Shown here: piece after piece, positions 26,032 to 34,550 of the stretch
How positions within the stretch are numbered: position 1 is the first letter of the stretch
How the letters are laid out: the number at the start of each line of letters is the position of its first letter
The notes under the pieces: model-generated
The model's database searches: none
Told to the model about the DNA's origin: nothing
What the model saw: only the letters and a program-made list of their open reading frames with translations
DNA from: JBFXAF01 sp050184585
GTDB lineage: Bacteria > Pseudomonadota > Alphaproteobacteria > Rhizobiales > Rhizobiaceae
Assembly (NCBI GenBank): GCA_050184585.1
Contig: JBFXAF010000009.1
Coordinates: 1 to 64,000, forward strand
DNA: 64,000 nt
Reading direction: 5' to 3'
Position numbers and translations under genes: made by a program

Positions 26032-26430
26032 TCAGGCGAGCACATTAACCGCATAGCCGGCGCGCTCCACCCGCGCGCCGGCATCGCGGTCGAAGGTGAC
26101 GAACGTATCGCCGCCCAGCCGCCGGCCTTCATGAGCGATCACGCCGTCGGCGAAATCGCCCCCGGCTTCCAGTAGGGCAAGCCCTGCTTCGACGGCCGGA
26201 CGGTCGAGCACGATCTTGTCGGTGGCGACGACCGTCTTCATGAAGCGGGCGACATCGCTACGCGAAAGCCTGAACCGGCTTCTCATGACCCAGGCGATTT
26301 CGCAGAGCGTCGGAAGGGTGACGGCAACCGTCGTAGCGTCGCTTATGGCACGGACCGCAGCCGGGCTCTGCCGCGGGTCGTCATTCAGCAGCATCCTTAG
26401 AATCAGATTCGTGTCGGCCGTAATGTTCAC
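26032..26430 (-). CDS. vapC: PIN-domain ribonuclease toxin (VapC type)
   Basis: A 132-residue PIN nuclease. The acidic active-site residues are all visible: D in ADTNLILRM near the N-terminus, E in LCEIAW, D in GGDFADGVIAHE, and D in FVTFDRDAGA. VapC toxins cleave RNA, often initiator tRNA, when the antitoxin is lost. It overlaps the upstream antitoxin gene by 50 bp, so the pair is tightly coupled. Confidence 0.88.
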   Translation of the reverse strand: MNITADTNLILRMLLNDDPRQSPAAVRAISDATTVAVTLPTLCEIAWVMRSRFRLSRSDVARFMKTVVATDKIVLDRPAVEAGLALLEAGGDFADGVIAHEGRRLGGDTFVTFDRDAGARVERAGYAVNVLA

Positions 26431-26680
26431 GTGCGCCCGCCCAAGCCTCTTCGGTCGCCTGCTTGATCTCTTCGATGGTCAGCTTCGGCCCGTTCGGATC
26501 ATAGAACATGCCGAAAAGTTCGGAGATGTCGTGCTTCTTCGGATGCTCGGCTCTTATCCCCACCTCGCCGCCCGGAAGCAGGGTCAGCACAACCTTGTCC
26601 CCCGCCTTCACCCCAAGATGCTTCAGCAGGTCCTTTTTCAGGGTTACCTGCCCTTTCGCCGTAACTGTGAGCGTCGTCAT
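26381..26680 (-). CDS. vapB: AbrB/MazE-type antitoxin (VapB)
   Basis: A 99-residue protein. The N-terminal swapped-hairpin DNA-binding domain is clear (TLTVTAKGQVTLKKDLLKHLG, about residues 3-23, then a VKAGDKVVL strand). The C-terminal half, with ELFGMFYDPNGPKLTIEEIK, would wrap the toxin. GGAGG precedes the ATG. The 3' end overlaps vapC by 50 bp. A perfect 28-bp palindrome lies 18-45 bp upstream of the start and is the likely autoregulatory operator. Confidence 0.88.
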   Translation of the reverse strand: MTTLTVTAKGQVTLKKDLLKHLGVKAGDKVVLTLLPGGEVGIRAEHPKKHDISELFGMFYDPNGPKLTIEEIKQATEEAWAGAREHYGRHESDSKDAAE

Positions 26681-26697
26681 GGCGCACCTCCGAAACC

Positions 26698-26725
26698 GAA
26701 AGTAAGGCAAACTTGCCTTACTTTC
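26698..26725. promoter_or_regulatory. vapBC operator palindrome
   Basis: Two perfect 13-bp arms, GAAAGTAAGGCAA (26698-26710) and TTGCCTTACTTTC (26713-26725), are separated by AC. The palindrome fills most of the 50-bp space between the edd stop and the vapB start, just upstream of the vapB Shine-Dalgarno. The dyad is where an AbrB-type antitoxin dimer pair would bind. With a 2-base loop and no T-run it is a poor terminator. Confidence 0.7.
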
Positions 26726-26730
26726 AATCG

Positions 26731-28551
26731 CTATGCCGCGAAGGCCGTCGCACCCTGGTCCGCGCGGCCGGCGATGCGGCGAAAACCCTCGAACAGCTCC
26801 CGCCCGAAGCCGAACTCGTTGGCCGAGAGATCCGGCACGACGCAGCTGCGCCGCTCCATCTCCGCATCGGGGATCAGCACCTGCAGGAGCCCCGCCTCGC
26901 CGTCCACGCGCACCAGGTCGCCGTCGCGCACCTTGCCGATCGCGCCGCCGTCCAGCGCCTCCGGCGTGACGTGGATCGCCGCGGGCACCTTTCCGCTCGC
27001 GCCCGACATGCGCCCATCGGTCACCAGCGCGACCTGGCGGCCACGGTCCTGGAGGATGCCGAGCACGGTGGTCAGCTTGTGTAGTTCCGGCATGCCGTTG
27101 GCCTTCGGCCCCTGGAACCGCACGACCGCCACGAAGTCGCGGTCGAGCCTGCCCGCCTTGAACGCGTCGTTGAGCGCCTGCTGGCTTTCGAACACGATGG
27201 CCGGCGCCTCGACGATCCGCCGTTCGGGCTTCACCGCCGAGGTCTTGATGATCGCCTTGCCGAGATTGCCGGAGAGCACCTTCAGCCCGCCGGTCGGCTG
27301 GAACGCCCTGGCGGCCGGCGCCAGCACCTTCTCGTCGCCGCTCTTCTTCGGCGCCGGTCGGCGTTCCACTGTTCCGTCGGCTCCCAGCCGCGCCTCGACC
27401 GTGTAGGGTCTCAAGCCTTCGCCCCAGACGGTCTGCACATCCTCGTGCAGGAACCCGGCGTCGAGCAGTTCGCGGATCAGGAAGCCCATGCCGCCCGCCG
27501 CGTCGAAATGGTTCACGTCCGCCAGCCCGTTCGGATAGACGCGCGCCAGCAGCGGCACGACTTCCGACAGGTCGGAGATGTCCTGCCATGTCAGCGAGAT
27601 TCCCGCCGCCGCCGCCATGGCGATCAGATGGATCGTATGGTTGGTCGACCCGCCGGTGGCGTGCAGCCCCGCGACGCCGTTGACGATCGAGCGCTCGTCG
27701 ATCATGCGCCCGGCCGGCGTATAGGCGTTGCCGAGCTGGGTGATCGCCAGCGCCCGCTTCGCCGCCTCCCTGGTCAGCGCATCGCGCAGCTCCGTGCCCG
27801 GATTGACGAATGACGAGCCCGGCATGTGCAGCCCCATGATCTCCATCAGCATCTGGTTGGAGTTCGCCGTGCCGTAGAAGGTGCAGGTGCCCGGCCCGTG
27901 ATAGGATTTGGACTCTGCCTCCAGCAGTTCGGCGCGCCCGACCTTGCCTTCGGCGTAGAGCTGCCGGACCTTCGCCTTCTCGTCGTTCGGCAGGCCGGAC
28001 GTCATCGGGCCGGCTGGCACGAACACCGCCGGCAGGTGGCCGAAGGTCAGCGCCGCGATGACCAGCCCCGGCACGATCTTGTCGCACACGCCGAGATAGA
28101 CCGCCGCGTCGAACATGTTGTGCGACAGGCCGATCGCCGCCGACATGGCGATCACGTCGCGCGAGAACAGCGACAGCTCCATGCCGGGCTGGCCCTGGGT
28201 GACGCCGTCGCACATGGCCGGCACGCCGCCTGCCACCTGCGCCACGCCGCCGGCCTCGCGCGCGGCCTGCTTGATCAGGGCCGGATAGGTCTCGAAGGGC
28301 TGATGCGCCGACAGCATGTCGTTGTAGGAGGTGATGATGCCGAGGTTCGCCGCCCGCTCGCCGGCCAGCGCTACCTTCTCTGCCGGCGCGCAGACGGCGA
28401 AGCCGTGGGCCAGGTTGCCGCAGGACAGCACCGCCCGGTTGGCGGTCCGCGACGCGGCGGCGTCGACGCGCGCGAGATACGCGTCGCGGCCTGAGCGCGA
28501 CCGTTCGCGGATGCGGCGGGTGACGGCTTCGATCTCGCGTCGTGCGGACAT
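26731..28551 (-). CDS. edd: Phosphogluconate dehydratase
   Basis: A 606-residue IlvD/Edd-family iron-sulfur enzyme of the Entner-Doudoroff path, converting 6-phosphogluconate to 2-keto-3-deoxy-6-phosphogluconate. Cluster and signature motifs are present: the cysteine in GGVPAMCDGVTQGQPGM, the ILVD_EDD signature near LGVCDKIVPGLVIAALT, and VTDGRMSGASGKVPAAIH near the C-terminus. The ATG at 28551 gives the normal length. It is not next to zwf-pgl; a gene on the other strand intervenes. Confidence 0.95.
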   Translation of the reverse strand: MSARREIEAVTRRIRERSRSGRDAYLARVDAAASRTANRAVLSCGNLAHGFAVCAPAEKVALAGERAANLGIITSYNDMLSAHQPFETYPALIKQAAREAGGVAQVAGGVPAMCDGVTQGQPGMELSLFSRDVIAMSAAIGLSHNMFDAAVYLGVCDKIVPGLVIAALTFGHLPAVFVPAGPMTSGLPNDEKAKVRQLYAEGKVGRAELLEAESKSYHGPGTCTFYGTANSNQMLMEIMGLHMPGSSFVNPGTELRDALTREAAKRALAITQLGNAYTPAGRMIDERSIVNGVAGLHATGGSTNHTIHLIAMAAAAGISLTWQDISDLSEVVPLLARVYPNGLADVNHFDAAGGMGFLIRELLDAGFLHEDVQTVWGEGLRPYTVEARLGADGTVERRPAPKKSGDEKVLAPAARAFQPTGGLKVLSGNLGKAIIKTSAVKPERRIVEAPAIVFESQQALNDAFKAGRLDRDFVAVVRFQGPKANGMPELHKLTTVLGILQDRGRQVALVTDGRMSGASGKVPAAIHVTPEALDGGAIGKVRDGDLVRVDGEAGLLQVLIPDAEMERRSCVVPDLSANEFGFGRELFEGFRRIAGRADQGATAFAA

Positions 28552-28655
28552 GGCTCTACCTTGCGTTCGGCGGGGCGGTAAACGGGACGGAAAGGATGTT
28601 TCCGTATTGTTTCGGCGGGTTTGCTGCATTCGCGGCGAAGAGGGGATGATCCGCC

Positions 28656-29447
28656 ATGACGTTGTTCCGCGACCTGTTCTTTGTCGGCCTCGCCCTTTTC
28701 AACATCGGCATCGCCGCGGCGCTGCTGGTGATGCCCGAATGGTCGGCGACCTGGCTTCCGTGGGCGGACCTTTCGCCTTTGTCGCACGCCTTCCTCGTCG
28801 CCATCAGCGCGGCCACCGGCGCGGCCATCGTCTGGATCGTGGCGAGCCGGGAATATGGCGCCGCCGCCGCCGGCGCGCTCGACCTGGCCGTCGCATACGT
28901 AGTCATCGCCGCCTGGCTCTTCGTGGTCCGGGCGGAGGCGCCGGGCGACGCCCTGTTCTGGTTCGGCTTGCTGTGCGTCGCGTCCGCATTGACGGTCATC
29001 GTCATCTTCCTGTGGAGCCGGCGGCTGCCCCTTGCCTTGTCTGGGCCGATGCCGGGCCTGCTGAAGGCCTGCTTCGCCGCCTACGCGGCTGTTTTCCTGC
29101 TGGCCGGCCTGGGACTCCTGCTCGGCTGGCCTCATGTCATGCCTTGGGCGGTCGAGGCCGACTTCGCACCCGTGCTGGGCGGCCTGATGCTCGGTGCGGC
29201 GACCTACTTCGCCTATCCGCTTGCCTATCCCGCCTACGGCAACGCCAAGGCCCAGCTCGTCAGTCTCGCCGTCTTCGGCTTCCTCTTCCTGCCGGTCTTC
29301 CTCGCCGACGCGACCCTTGATCCGGCGAAGTCGACCAGCGTCGTCACGTCCTTCGTCGTGCTCGTCTCGGGCCTCGTGCTCTCGCTCTACGTCCTCTTCC
29401 TGCGGCCGAGGATCGGCGACGAGCCCGCCCTCTACGGCGCCCAGTAG
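28656..29447 (+). CDS. Polytopic membrane protein of unknown function
   Basis: A 263-residue protein with seven or eight hydrophobic helices and very short loops, starting MTLFRDLFFVGLALFNIG. No family recognised. It diverges from edd (104-bp gap) and its 3' end overlaps the 3' end of pgl by 16 bp, tail to tail. It therefore sits as an opposite-strand insertion in what is usually a zwf-pgl-edd block. A DoxX-like or transporter-associated role is possible but unsupported. Confidence 0.65.
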   Translation: MTLFRDLFFVGLALFNIGIAAALLVMPEWSATWLPWADLSPLSHAFLVAISAATGAAIVWIVASREYGAAAAGALDLAVAYVVIAAWLFVVRAEAPGDALFWFGLLCVASALTVIVIFLWSRRLPLALSGPMPGLLKACFAAYAAVFLLAGLGLLLGWPHVMPWAVEADFAPVLGGLMLGAATYFAYPLAYPAYGNAKAQLVSLAVFGFLFLPVFLADATLDPAKSTSVVTSFVVLVSGLVLSLYVLFLRPRIGDEPALYGAQ

Positions 29448-30121
29448 ATATGAGAGGGCTTGGACGTCGCGGCCAGGACGCGCCCGATGACCAACTCGCT
29501 TCCATGAGATAGGGCGTCTTCGGCTACCTTCCGCTTTGCGTCGCCCTCGATGTGCAGATAGAGCTGCCCGGCGGCGACAATGGCGGCGAGCGGCCAGCTC
29601 AGACGCGTTTCGCCGGCGCTTGACGCCAGAACCACGTAGACGCCGGGATATGTCTTTGGATCGAGTAGGCGCTGCAGCCCATCGGCATCCGGAAACAGGG
29701 ATGCCGTGTGTCCGTCCAGCCCCATGCCCAGCACCGCCACGTCGAACGGCAGCTTGAGGTCGCGCGCGGCCGGGTTCTCCGCGTCTGGCAACGAGCCGTC
29801 CGGCCCGCCGCGGAGTCCGACGAACTTGGCGTTCGCCGCCTCGCCGCGCAGCAGGCGCGACCGCACCAGCTTCTCGTTGGAGCGATCCGAAACTGGCGGC
29901 ACGTCGCGTTCGTCGATCAGCGTCACGGTCACCCTCGGCCAGTCGAGCGGTTTCGCCGACAGAGCATCGAAGAAGCGGCCGGGAGTGGTGCCGCCCGACA
30001 CGGCGAGCGTGGCCCCGCCCTGGACGGTGATCGCGCCGCGAAGGTCGTCCGCGATGTTCGCCGCAAGCTCCCTGGCAAGGATCTCGCCGCTGGCGAATTC
30101 ATGCCATACGGCGCCGCTCAT
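29432..30121 (-). CDS. pgl: 6-phosphogluconolactonase
   Basis: A 229-residue member of the glucosamine-6-phosphate isomerase/lactonase fold that hydrolyses 6-phosphogluconolactone. Motifs are TLAVSGGTTPGRFFDAL, TLIDERDVPPVSDRSN and LGMGLDGHTASLFPDA, all in family order. The start overlaps the zwf stop by 4 bp (ATGA), so it is translated directly after zwf. Confidence 0.93.
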   Translation of the reverse strand: MSGAVWHEFASGEILARELAANIADDLRGAITVQGGATLAVSGGTTPGRFFDALSAKPLDWPRVTVTLIDERDVPPVSDRSNEKLVRSRLLRGEAANAKFVGLRGGPDGSLPDAENPAARDLKLPFDVAVLGMGLDGHTASLFPDADGLQRLLDPKTYPGVYVVLASSAGETRLSWPLAAIVAAGQLYLHIEGDAKRKVAEDALSHGSELVIGRVLAATSKPSHIYWAP

Positions 30122-31590
30122 GCGCTTTCATGCCAGGTGCGCCCGTCGCGCTCGATCAGCGCGATCGACGAGGAAGGTCCCCAGGTTCCCGCCGTGTAGC
30201 CCTGCGCCTCCTGCCTGGAATCCTGCCAGGCGCCGAGGATCGGATCGACCCATTTCCATGCCGCCTCCACCTCGTCGCGGCGCATGAACAGCGTCTGGTT
30301 GCCGCGCACCACGTCCATGATCAGCCGCTCATAGGCGTCGGGATTGCGGACGTCGAAAGCCTGCGCGAAACTCATGTCGAGCGGAACGTGCCTGAGCCGC
30401 ATGCCGCCCGGACCGGGATCCTTGATCATGATCCACTGCTTCACGCCCTCGTCGGGCTGCAGCCGGATCACGAGCTGATTCGCCGTCACCGTGCCGGCGG
30501 TTTCGCCGAAGATGTTGTGCGGGATCGGCTTGAACTCGATGACGATCTCCGACACCCGGCTGGCGAGCCGTTTGCCCGTACGCAGGTAGAACGGCACGCC
30601 GGCCCAGCGCCAGTTGGCGATCTCGGCCTTGATGGCGACGAAGGTTTCCGTCCGGCTCTCGCCATTGGCGAGTTCCTCCAGATACCCCTTCACCGGCCCG
30701 GTCGCCGAGGCGCCGGCCTTGTACTGGCCGCGCACCGTCATCTTCGGCGCCTCCTGGCCGTTGATGCGCTTCAGCGAGCGCAGCACCTTCAGTTTCTCGT
30801 CGCGCACCGCGTCGGCCTCCATCGAGGAAGGCGGCTCCATCGCGACGAGGCAGAGAAGCTGGAGCATGTGGTTCTGCACCATGTCGCGCAGCGCGCCGGC
30901 CTTGTCGTAATAGCCGGCCCGGCCTTCGAGACCGACCGTCTCGCCGACCGTGATCTGCACGTGGTCGACATGCGCCGAGTTCCACAGCGGCTCGTACAGC
31001 TTGTTGGCGAAGCGCAGCGCCATCAGGTTCTGCACCGTCTCCTTGCCGAGATAGTGATCGATGCGGAAGATCTGATGCTCGGCGAAGTCGCTGCCGATCA
31101 GGTCGTTGAGCGCGCGGGCCGAGGCGAGGTCGCGGCCGATCGGCTTCTCGACGACGATCCGCGCTTCCTTGGTGACGAGCTTGTGTTCCTTGAGCTTGTG
31201 CGAGAACTCGCCGAACAGTTCCGGGCCGACCGCGAGGTAGAAGACGCGGATGTGGCTCGAACTGCCCAGCGCCTTCTTCAGATCCTCGAAACCGGTGCCG
31301 GCCTTGGCGTCGACGGAGACATAGGTCAGCCGCGCCAGTAGGTCCTTCAGCGCCGCTTCGTCGATCTCGGCGGCCTTCACATGCTCGGTGATCGCCTTGC
31401 CCGCATAGGCGCGGTACTCGGCGTCCTTCATCTTCGCACGCGACGCGGCGATGATGCGGGTAGGCTCGCTGAACTGGCCGGCGCGCTGGCGGCGGTAGAG
31501 CGCCGGCAGGAGCTTGCGCTCGGCCAGGTCGCCGGTCGCCCCGAACATGACGAAATCGAAGGGTTCGACGGGAATGGTCTGGCTGGTCAT
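30118..31590 (-). CDS. zwf: Glucose-6-phosphate 1-dehydrogenase
   Basis: A 490-residue enzyme. The cofactor motif FGATGDLAERKLLPALY is near the N-terminus and the active-site peptide RIDHYLGKETVQNL lies near residue 177. EKPIGRDLASA supplies the conserved lysine-proline region. It is the entry step to the Entner-Doudoroff and pentose phosphate routes. It is the first gene of a zwf-pgl unit whose promoter lies in the 193-bp gap toward the divergent aldehyde dehydrogenase. That gap contains the palindrome AAATCGATTT at 31632-31641, a possible but unproven operator. Confidence 0.96.
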   Translation of the reverse strand: MTSQTIPVEPFDFVMFGATGDLAERKLLPALYRRQRAGQFSEPTRIIAASRAKMKDAEYRAYAGKAITEHVKAAEIDEAALKDLLARLTYVSVDAKAGTGFEDLKKALGSSSHIRVFYLAVGPELFGEFSHKLKEHKLVTKEARIVVEKPIGRDLASARALNDLIGSDFAEHQIFRIDHYLGKETVQNLMALRFANKLYEPLWNSAHVDHVQITVGETVGLEGRAGYYDKAGALRDMVQNHMLQLLCLVAMEPPSSMEADAVRDEKLKVLRSLKRINGQEAPKMTVRGQYKAGASATGPVKGYLEELANGESRTETFVAIKAEIANWRWAGVPFYLRTGKRLASRVSEIVIEFKPIPHNIFGETAGTVTANQLVIRLQPDEGVKQWIMIKDPGPGGMRLRHVPLDMSFAQAFDVRNPDAYERLIMDVVRGNQTLFMRRDEVEAAWKWVDPILGAWQDSRQEAQGYTAGTWGPSSSIALIERDGRTWHESA

Positions 31591-31783
31591 GGTCCTTCCG
31601 GGGTGTCCGTCATGTCGGCGCCGGTATAGTCAAATCGATTTAAACGCGCCAGTGCCGAGGTGTCGCATTTCAGGTGCTTGACAGGCCGGACGCCGGGAGC
31701 GTTGTTCGGCCTCCCGCGCCGCCGGAGGTTCTTCGCAGGTGCAGCATAACGCCGGCGCTGCCGGGGGCAAGCAGGAGAGCGAC

Positions 31784-33259
31784 ATGGGCGCGCATCTTTC
31801 GACAACCGTCGCCGAAGGCAGGGCCTTCATGCAGTTGATCGATGGCAAGTCCGTCGACGCTCTGTCCGGCGAGCGCATCGATGTCGCGTGCCCCTCCGAT
31901 GGAAAGGTCTTCGCGTCGATCCCGGCCTCCGGCAAGGCCGACGTCGACCGCGCCGTGAAGGCGGCGCGGAAGGCGTTCGATGAAGGCCAGTGGTCGCGCA
32001 CGCCCGCCGTCGAGCGTGGCCGCTGCCTGACAAGGCTGTTCCAGCTTGTCGAGAAGCATGGCGACGAGCTTGCGGCGCTGGAATCGCGCGACACGGGCAA
32101 GCCGGTCCGCCAGGGCAGGGCGGACGTGACCGCCACCATGCGTTACTACGAGTTCTACGGCGGCGCCGGCGACAAGATCCACGGCGACACGATCCCATTC
32201 CTGCCCGGCTATACGGCGCTCACGCTGCGCGAGCCGCACGGCGTCGTGGCGGGCATCATCCCGTGGAACTATCCCCTCCAGATTCTCGCCCGCGTCGCCG
32301 GCGCGGCGCTCGCCATGGGCAACACGCTGGTGGTCAAACCGGCCGAGGACGCCTCGCTCACCACGATCCGCATCGCCGAGCTGGCGTTGGAAGCCGGCGT
32401 GCCGGAAGGCGTGTTCAACGTCATCACAGGCTGGGGCCGCGAGGCAGGCGCGGCGCTCTCGGCCCACCCCCTGGTCGACTACGTCACCTTCACCGGCTCG
32501 CCGCAGACCGGAACCGCGATCCAGCAGGCGGCGGCCGTCAACAATCGCGGCGTCACCATGGAGCTCGGTGGCAAGTCGCCGCAGATCGTCTTCGCCGACG
32601 CCGATGTCGATGCGGCGCTGCCGGTTCTGGTCAACGCCGTCATCCAGAATGGTGGCCAGACCTGTTCGGCCGGCAGCCGGGTTCTCGCCGAGCGCCCCGT
32701 CTACGACAGGATCGCCGCGGGCCTTGCCGAGCGCTTCTCCAAGCTTGTCGCCGGTCCGCACGATGCGGACCTCGACCTCGGCGCGCTGATTAACCCGCGG
32801 CAGAAGGAGCGCGTCTCCGGCATGGTCGCCGCTGCCGAGGCGGCGGGCGTCTCCGTGCTCGCGCGGGGCTCGATTCACGATGACGCGCCGAAAGGTGGCT
32901 GGTACGTCCCGCCCGTCCTGTTCGGCTCGGTCGATCCGGCCGCGACGGTCGCGCAGGAGGAAGTCTTCGGCCCTGTCCTGACGCTTTTCTCCTTCGACGG
33001 CGAGGACGAGGCGATCCGGCTTGCCAACGGCACCGAGTTCGGCCTCGTCGCCGGCGTCTGGACGAAGGACGGCGCGCGGCAGCACCGAGTCGCCAAGCGC
33101 GTGCGCGCCGGTCAGGTCTTCGTCAATGCCTATGGCGCGGGCGGCGGCGTCGAGCTGCCCTTCGGCGGCTTCAGGAAATCCGGCCACGGCCGCGAGAAGG
33201 GTTTCGAGGCGCTCTACGACATGAGCGCGACCAAGACAGTGGTGTTCAACCACGGATAG
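31784..33259 (+). CDS. Aldehyde dehydrogenase family protein
   Basis: A 491-residue NAD(P)-dependent aldehyde dehydrogenase. It has the N-terminal cofactor region IIPWNYPLQILARV and VVKPAEDASLTT, the glutamate in TMELGGKSPQIVFAD and the catalytic cysteine in NGGQTCSAGSRV. EEVFGPVLTLF and PFGGFRKSGHGREKG follow as usual. The start at 31784 has GGAGA upstream. It resembles betaine- and gamma-aminobutyraldehyde dehydrogenases, but specificity is not readable. It is followed by a HicBA pair and an SDR. Confidence 0.9.
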   Translation: MGAHLSTTVAEGRAFMQLIDGKSVDALSGERIDVACPSDGKVFASIPASGKADVDRAVKAARKAFDEGQWSRTPAVERGRCLTRLFQLVEKHGDELAALESRDTGKPVRQGRADVTATMRYYEFYGGAGDKIHGDTIPFLPGYTALTLREPHGVVAGIIPWNYPLQILARVAGAALAMGNTLVVKPAEDASLTTIRIAELALEAGVPEGVFNVITGWGREAGAALSAHPLVDYVTFTGSPQTGTAIQQAAAVNNRGVTMELGGKSPQIVFADADVDAALPVLVNAVIQNGGQTCSAGSRVLAERPVYDRIAAGLAERFSKLVAGPHDADLDLGALINPRQKERVSGMVAAAEAAGVSVLARGSIHDDAPKGGWYVPPVLFGSVDPAATVAQEEVFGPVLTLFSFDGEDEAIRLANGTEFGLVAGVWTKDGARQHRVAKRVRAGQVFVNAYGAGGGVELPFGGFRKSGHGREKGFEALYDMSATKTVVFNHG

Positions 33260-33282
33260 ATGACCGCACACGGAGAAGAATC

Positions 33283-33486
33283 ATGCTGCGGATCGAATTT
33301 GACCGCGAGGAAGACGGGCGTTGGATCGCCGAAATCGACGCGCTGCCGGGGGTAATGGCGTACGGAGCGACACGTGAAGAGGCACGCGGCAAGGTCGAGG
33401 CATTGGCGTTGCGCACCCTCGCCGATCGCATTGAACACGGCGAAGAAGTGCCGGAGGTCGGCGACTTGTTCGTTGTTGCCGCGTGA
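33283..33486 (+). CDS. hicB: HicB-like antitoxin
   Basis: A 67-residue single-domain HicB-type protein. It is a partial RNase-H-like fold with the pattern FDREEDGRWIAEIDALPGV followed by YGATREEARGKVEALALRTL. It lacks the separate DNA-binding tail of longer HicB proteins. The downstream HicA toxin starts within its stop codon. The antitoxin-first order is the reverse of the textbook hicAB order but common for this short subfamily. Confidence 0.88.
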   Translation: MLRIEFDREEDGRWIAEIDALPGVMAYGATREEARGKVEALALRTLADRIEHGEEVPEVGDLFVVAA

Positions 33487-33695
33487 GCCAGTGGCGAGCC
33501 AGCCAGGCGCGCAAGGTTCTTGCTGCGTTGGAACGGATCGGTTGGACGGTGAAGCGCCAGAGTGGTTCGCATCGCGTATTGTCACGCGACGGATGGCCGA
33601 ACTTCGTCTTTGCGTTTCATGATCGCGAAGAGATAGGTCCGAGGATGCTGGCACGTGTCGGCAAGAGCACCGGCTTGACGCCCGACGATCTTTGA
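33483..33695 (+). CDS. hicA: HicA-like mRNA interferase toxin
   Basis: A 70-residue protein with the double-stranded-RNA-binding-like HicA fold. It has VLAALERIGWTVKRQSGSHRVL, which contains the conserved G-S-H catalytic histidine, and the closing KSTGLTPDDL. The start is GTG inside the GCGTGA overlap with hicB. It is expected to be an RNA-cleaving toxin neutralised by the upstream protein. Confidence 0.88.
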   Translation: MSQWRASQARKVLAALERIGWTVKRQSGSHRVLSRDGWPNFVFAFHDREEIGPRMLARVGKSTGLTPDDL

Positions 33696-33736
33696 TCGAG
33701 CTGCCAGCCTGACGGAACGAAATTGGGAGGTCGGAA

Positions 33737-34483
33737 TTGCGTCTGAACGGCAAGGTTGCGATCATAACCGGCGCGGCGTCAGGTTTTGGCGAAGGCATGG
33801 CGAAGCGCTTCGCCGAGGAAGGCGCGAAGGTGGTCGTTGCCGACCTGAATGCCAAGGGTGCGGAGCGCGTAGCGGGCGAGATCGGTGACGCCGCGCTTGC
33901 CGTGACGACCGACGTTTCCAGCCGATCCGAGATCGACGAGATGGTCTACGCCGCGAAGAACGCCTTCGGCCGCGTCGACATCATGGTCAACAATGCCGGC
34001 TACACCCATCGAAACGGCGACTTGACCGGCGTTGACGAGGCGACCTTCGACCTCATCACCGCCGTCAACATGAAGGCGATCTACCATTCGACGCTGGCCG
34101 TCGTGCCGACCATGGACCGCCAGGGGGGCGGCGTCATTATCAACACAGCCTCCACGGCCGGTCTTCGCCCCCGGCCCGGGCTCACCTGGTACAATGCCTC
34201 GAAGGGCTGGACGATCACAGCCACCAAGTCGATGGCCGTCGAACTTGCGCCGAAGAAGATCCGGGTCAACTGCCTCTGCCCGGTCGCCGGCGAGACCGGC
34301 ATGCTCTCGCTCTTCATGGGTGAGGACACGCCGGAGAAACGCGCGCAGTTCAGGGCGTCCATTCCCCTCGGCCGGCTTTCGACCCCGCTCGACATCGCCA
34401 ACGCCGCGCTCTGGCTCGCTTCCGACGAGGCGGCCTTCATCACTGGCGTCGCGCTCGAGGTCGATGGCGGCCGCTGCATCTGA
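33737..34483 (+). CDS. SDR-family oxidoreductase (FabG-like)
   Basis: A 248-residue short-chain dehydrogenase. It has TGAASGFGEGMA (nucleotide site), NNAGYTHRNGD, serine in INTASTAG, and the catalytic YNASKGW. ITGVALEVDGG is at the C-terminus. The start is TTG at 33737 with a strong GGGAGG 6 bp upstream. It may work with the aldehyde dehydrogenase upstream on one substrate, the HicBA pair having landed between them; that is inference. Confidence 0.87.
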   Translation: MRLNGKVAIITGAASGFGEGMAKRFAEEGAKVVVADLNAKGAERVAGEIGDAALAVTTDVSSRSEIDEMVYAAKNAFGRVDIMVNNAGYTHRNGDLTGVDEATFDLITAVNMKAIYHSTLAVVPTMDRQGGGVIINTASTAGLRPRPGLTWYNASKGWTITATKSMAVELAPKKIRVNCLCPVAGETGMLSLFMGEDTPEKRAQFRASIPLGRLSTPLDIANAALWLASDEAAFITGVALEVDGGRCI

Positions 34484-34550
34484 TGCGCGGCCTTGCTGAT
34501 GGAACCTGCCGATCCCCTGGCGCGTTTTCGCTCCGTCGTTGGGGGATTGC

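Noticed and set aside
26698..26725. Palindrome as terminator of edd
   Set aside because: The loop would be only 2 bases and no T-run follows in the edd direction, so an operator for vapBC is the better reading.
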